Source: JANELJ01 sp024511395
GTDB taxonomy: Bacteria; Pseudomonadota; Gammaproteobacteria; GRL18
DNA: 64,000 bases
Direction: 5' to 3'
Assembly (NCBI GenBank): GCA_963681975.1
Contig: OY820613.1
Coordinates: forward strand, 682,001-746,000
A program made the position numbers and the translations under genes. The notes under the pieces were generated by a model. It made no database searches, had not been told where the DNA came from, and was given only the letters and a program-made list of their open reading frames with translations. Shown here piece after piece: positions 61,652 to 64,000 of this stretch (positions are counted from its first letter, which is position 1; the number at the start of each line of letters is the position of its first letter).

Positions 61652-61672
61652 CCTTCTCCCTTTGGGAGAAGG
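61652..61672. repeat. REP-like or terminator hairpin
   Basis: CCTTCTCCC-TTT-GGGAGAAGG, a perfect 9-bp stem, lies between two convergent genes and is followed by TCAGGATGAGGG. The sequence type resembles dispersed intergenic palindromes of many Proteobacteria. It may serve as a bidirectional terminator here. Confidence 0.65.
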
Positions 61673-61716
61673 TCAGGATGAGGGGGCTTTTAAAGCGGTA
61701 ACTATTTGTTTATCTG

Positions 61717-62259
61717 TTATTTATCTGAACGCTTATGCTTTGAACGGCGCTTTCGTTCAGGCAGTTTAAAATTGATAATGGATTTAACTACTTCATTATA
61801 AGAAATTTTGTCCAGACTCTGGTATTTAGCCACTGTTTCATTAATAGTACCGTGTACATTCTCAATAGGGGCTCGTTCCTGAGCTTGCTCACCAAAGCGG
61901 GCATCCTCATCACTTAAAATGGTGGTATCGGCCAGATTCTTATCGGCCAGTAACTGTTGCAGACCATAAATCCCACCCACCTGTACTTTAATTTCCTTAG
62001 CATGAGGTAGAGGGCTGTTGGCCTGAGTGATCTGCAGGGCAAAGCGGGCATTGGCACGAAGGTTGTCCAGTAATCTTCGGCACTGCTGCTGGGCAATGGC
62101 ATCTTTACAGGCAAAGGCTTCCCGTTCTGCGAGTAATAACTTTTCAGCCTGTTCACACTGGCCGTAACGCAGTAACAGCAGTTTTTCAAAGTAACAGCGG
62201 GTCGGGTTCATTTCCCGATACGCTGACCGGTACTGATCCTCGTCCATTACTTTTCCCAT
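61717..62259 (-). CDS. Conserved-looking cysteine-containing protein, 180 aa, unknown
   Basis: Recognisable blocks are DEDQYRSAYREMNPTRCYFE, RYGQCEQAEKLLLAEREAFA, CRRLLDNLRANARFALQIT and LPHAKEIKVQVGGIYGLQQL. Four cysteines are spaced through the N-terminal half, which could bind a metal or Fe-S centre, but that is an inference. The C-terminus is strongly basic (LPERKRRSKHKRSDK), suggesting nucleic-acid contact. The start overlaps the end of the upstream 80-aa gene by 13 nt, so the two are coupled. Confidence 0.78.
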   Translation of the reverse strand: MGKVMDEDQYRSAYREMNPTRCYFEKLLLLRYGQCEQAEKLLLAEREAFACKDAIAQQQCRRLLDNLRANARFALQITQANSPLPHAKEIKVQVGGIYGLQQLLADKNLADTTILSDEDARFGEQAQERAPIENVHGTINETVAKYQSLDKISYNEVVKSIINFKLPERKRRSKHKRSDK

Positions 62260-62489
62260 TCCTTGAGAATAGGCTGTTCTCTGTGTTCTCCGAGCTTTTC
62301 TTCAGCATCCAGGGGATTGTCCGCAAAAATAACCTTGAAGGTATCCTGTGGATCATTGTCAGGGTTCATACGCTGCTCCCTGGCGTAATTGCGAGCTTCC
62401 TTATAAGTCTCAAATTCATCCAGCATTTCCATGGGCTTAACCAGGTTAGCAACAGTGGGTGAAATTTTGTAAACGAAATAAGAGGCCAT
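62247..62489 (-). CDS. Conserved-looking protein, 80 aa, unknown
   Basis: ASYFVYKISPTVANLVKPME and FETYKEARNYAREQRMNPDN, then FKVIFADNPLDAEEKLGEHR. The profile is of a small cytoplasmic alpha/beta protein, without cysteines. It is the first gene of a two-gene minus-strand operon with the 180-aa protein. Ribosome site AAGGATTTTTATTT before ATG 62489. No function recognised. Confidence 0.75.
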   Translation of the reverse strand: MASYFVYKISPTVANLVKPMEMLDEFETYKEARNYAREQRMNPDNDPQDTFKVIFADNPLDAEEKLGEHREQPILKEWEK

Positions 62490-62577
62490 AAATAAAAATC
62501 CTTAAATAAGCAATCAGATGCTGTATTTTAACATGTTGTGTGAGTACGAACTATTTATTGTATATTCTGGCCGATCA

Positions 62578-64000
62578 TGAACACCCATTCTGATCTCATC
62601 GTGAACACTTTTACTGTTTTTCCAGAATCAGTGTTCACGATGGTTCAGAATCTTTTCCCACACATTGATATTCAATAACTGCTAACCTTCCTGATTTTTT
62701 ATTAGGGAATGGTTATGCCAACAAAGAGACTATCAATGCGACAATTACGAACAATATTAAGGCTCAGACTGCAAGCCAAACTCAACCTGAGACAGATCAA
62801 AAGCAGCCTGAGATTAAGCCTGGTTGCAGTACAAAAAATCTGCAGTAAAGCAGAAACTCTTGATCTGGACTGGCCTGCCATTGAAGAACTGGACGATCAA
62901 CAACTGGCCAGTCGGTTTTACCCCCAGGCCGATACCCGGGTTTCCAGCGCATTTCAGCTTCCTGACTGGTCGGAGGTCTATCGGGAACTTAAACGCAAAG
63001 GAATGACCAAACTCCTGCTTTGGGAAGAATACACACAACAATACCCAAACCGCTGTTACAGCTATCCACAGTACTGCATGCTGTACCAGCAATGGCAAAA
63101 GAAACAGAAACGCTCCATGCGTCAGCATCATAAGGCCGGGGGAAAACTCTTTGTTGATTATGCCGTGCAAACCGTACCGGTTGTTCAGCAGGACACCGGT
63201 GAAATTCAGTTTGCCCAGATTTTTGTTGCCGTATTAGGCGCTTCCAATTACACCTATGCAGAAGCCACCTGGAGCCAACGCCTGCCGGACTGGATCGGCA
63301 TTCATGTAAGAACCTTTGAATTTATAAAAGTGGTTCCCGTACTATTAATTCCTGATAATCTCAATAAGCATATCCACGGCCAGCTTGAAGAGGTTAACAA
63401 CAACCCCTTTAAGCAGCTTAAAGGCACCCGGCAACAGTGGTTTGACTCACTGGATAAACCGGCACTGCTGCCACAGCCCAAACAGGCGTTTGAGTTTACT
63501 GAAATCAAAACCGTCAAAGTCAATGTGGATTACCATATTCAGTTTGACGGGCATCTGTATTCAGTACCTCACCATCTGGTGGGTGAAAAACTGGAACTGT
63601 ATGCCAAAGCATTCTTAATAGAGATGTACTTCCATAACCGGTGCATCTGTCAGCATGTCAGGCAATACCATTCTGGTACAACCACCGTACCGGCTCATAT
63701 GCCAGGGCGCCATAAGAAACATCATCATGGGCACCAGGGCGATTAATGAACTGGGCCAGGGATATTGGAGATGAAGTGCTTATCCGGGTTAAAAGCCAGC
63801 TGAAACAAAAGCAGCATGAAGAGCAGGCTTATCGGGTTTGCCCGGGCTTACTCAATCTGTCCCGACAATATCCTAATGAGCGTTTAAATAAGGCTTATCA
63901 GATTGCCAATCATAAAAATCTCGACCGGCTGAAGCACATTAAGTCTATATTGCTCAGCAATCAGGATAAGTTACAGCCTGACTTGTTTGAACAGAAAGAA
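62578..64000 (+). mobile_element. IS21-family element (degraded, runs off the right edge)
   Basis: The left end begins about TGAACACCCATTCTGATC at 62578. It has repeated terminal motifs, TCGTGAACAC (62599-62608) and TGTTCACGA (about 62633-62641), as is common in IS21 elements. The istA gene is damaged. istB, if present, lies outside the window. Confidence 0.8.
62709..64000 (+). pseudogene. istA: IstA transposase, internally deleted and frameshifted
   Basis: N-terminal helix-turn-helix (TILRLRLQAKLNLRQIKSSL), YRELKRKGMTKLLLWEEY and the catalytic-core opening AGGKLFVDYAVQTVPVV (first Asp) are present, then ATWSQRLPDWIGIHVRTFEF and LLIPDNLNK (second Asp). The frame then jumps to LEEVNNNPFKQL, so the segment with the catalytic Glu is deleted in frame. 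The C-terminal VNVDYHIQFDGHLYSVPHHL is normal. A frameshift near 63720 puts the end (NWARDIGDEVLI, YRVCPGLLNLSRQYPNERLN) in another frame, running past position 64000. Confidence 0.88.

Noticed and set aside
1..64000. tRNA, rRNA or other standard RNA genes
   Set aside because: No cloverleaf-like sequence with a T-loop motif and CCA or acceptor pairing, and no rRNA signature, was noticed by eye; a covariance-model scan would settle it.

Overview
ORGANISM. The window carries a nearly complete reverse-type dsr gene set (dsrABEFHCMKLJOP plus dsrN, dsrR, a probable dsrS and cysG). DsrEFH, DsrL and a two-cysteine DsrC are present, and no dsrD is seen. This is the signature of a sulfur-oxidising gammaproteobacterium that oxidises stored sulfur through the reverse dissimilatory sulfite reductase route. 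The DNA is moderately AT-rich and loaded with insertion sequences. At least eight IS groups are present: IS5, ISAs1, two kinds of IS4, IS66, IS630, IS256, IS982 and IS21. Such a load suggests a lineage under relaxed selection or small population size, such as a symbiont or a giant or filamentous sulfur bacterium; the sequence does not decide which. LAYOUT. (1) 1-26.6 kb is an IS graveyard. Ten IS5 copies lie in the window and eight of them are here, often nested. They surround a few host genes: a 63-aa unknown, a stand-alone S24 peptidase-like gene, glgP and arsM. A decayed YfiR-like/hybrid histidine kinase pair also lies here. (2) 26.6-36.6 kb, minus strand: a 63-aa unknown (interrupted downstream by an IS4), a stand-alone Cas6/Cmx6-like RAMP protein, a cysteine-less DsrC paralogue, a 69-aa unknown, dsrN, dsrR, a NarX/NarL-like two-component pair split by an IS4 element, and a rhodanese. 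(3) 37.0-48.5 kb, plus strand: the dsrABEFHCMKLJOP operon, with a recognisable promoter, hairpins in several long intercistronic gaps and a perfectly palindromic terminator. (4) 48.5-53.4 kb: a 2OG-Fe(II) hydroxylase, two unknown genes, an IS982 copy, a truncated Crp/Fnr regulator, a deleted IS5 copy and a 63-aa gene. (5) 53.8-59.3 kb, plus strand: a Sel1-repeat protein, a MoxR-type AAA+ ATPase, a metallopeptidase-like/VWA protein, a probable DsrS and CysG. (6) 59.5-64 kb: an intact IS5, three small conserved unknown genes and a degraded IS21. HOW THE GENES WORK TOGETHER. CysG makes siroheme and DsrN amidates it for DsrAB. DsrEFH pass sulfur to DsrC. DsrMKJOP links DsrC trisulfide/thiol chemistry to the quinone pool and periplasm. 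DsrL connects DsrAB to NAD(P)H. DsrR supports dsr expression. The Sel1-MoxR-VWA genes beside dsrS and cysG resemble NorQD/CbbQO-type metalloenzyme activation chaperones. They are the best candidate here for an undescribed accessory system of sulfur oxidation. The orphan Cas6-like gene beside the cysteine-less DsrC paralogue is the second candidate. The dsr operon itself is free of insertions, while DNA on both sides is riddled with them. This fits strong selection on sulfur oxidation.
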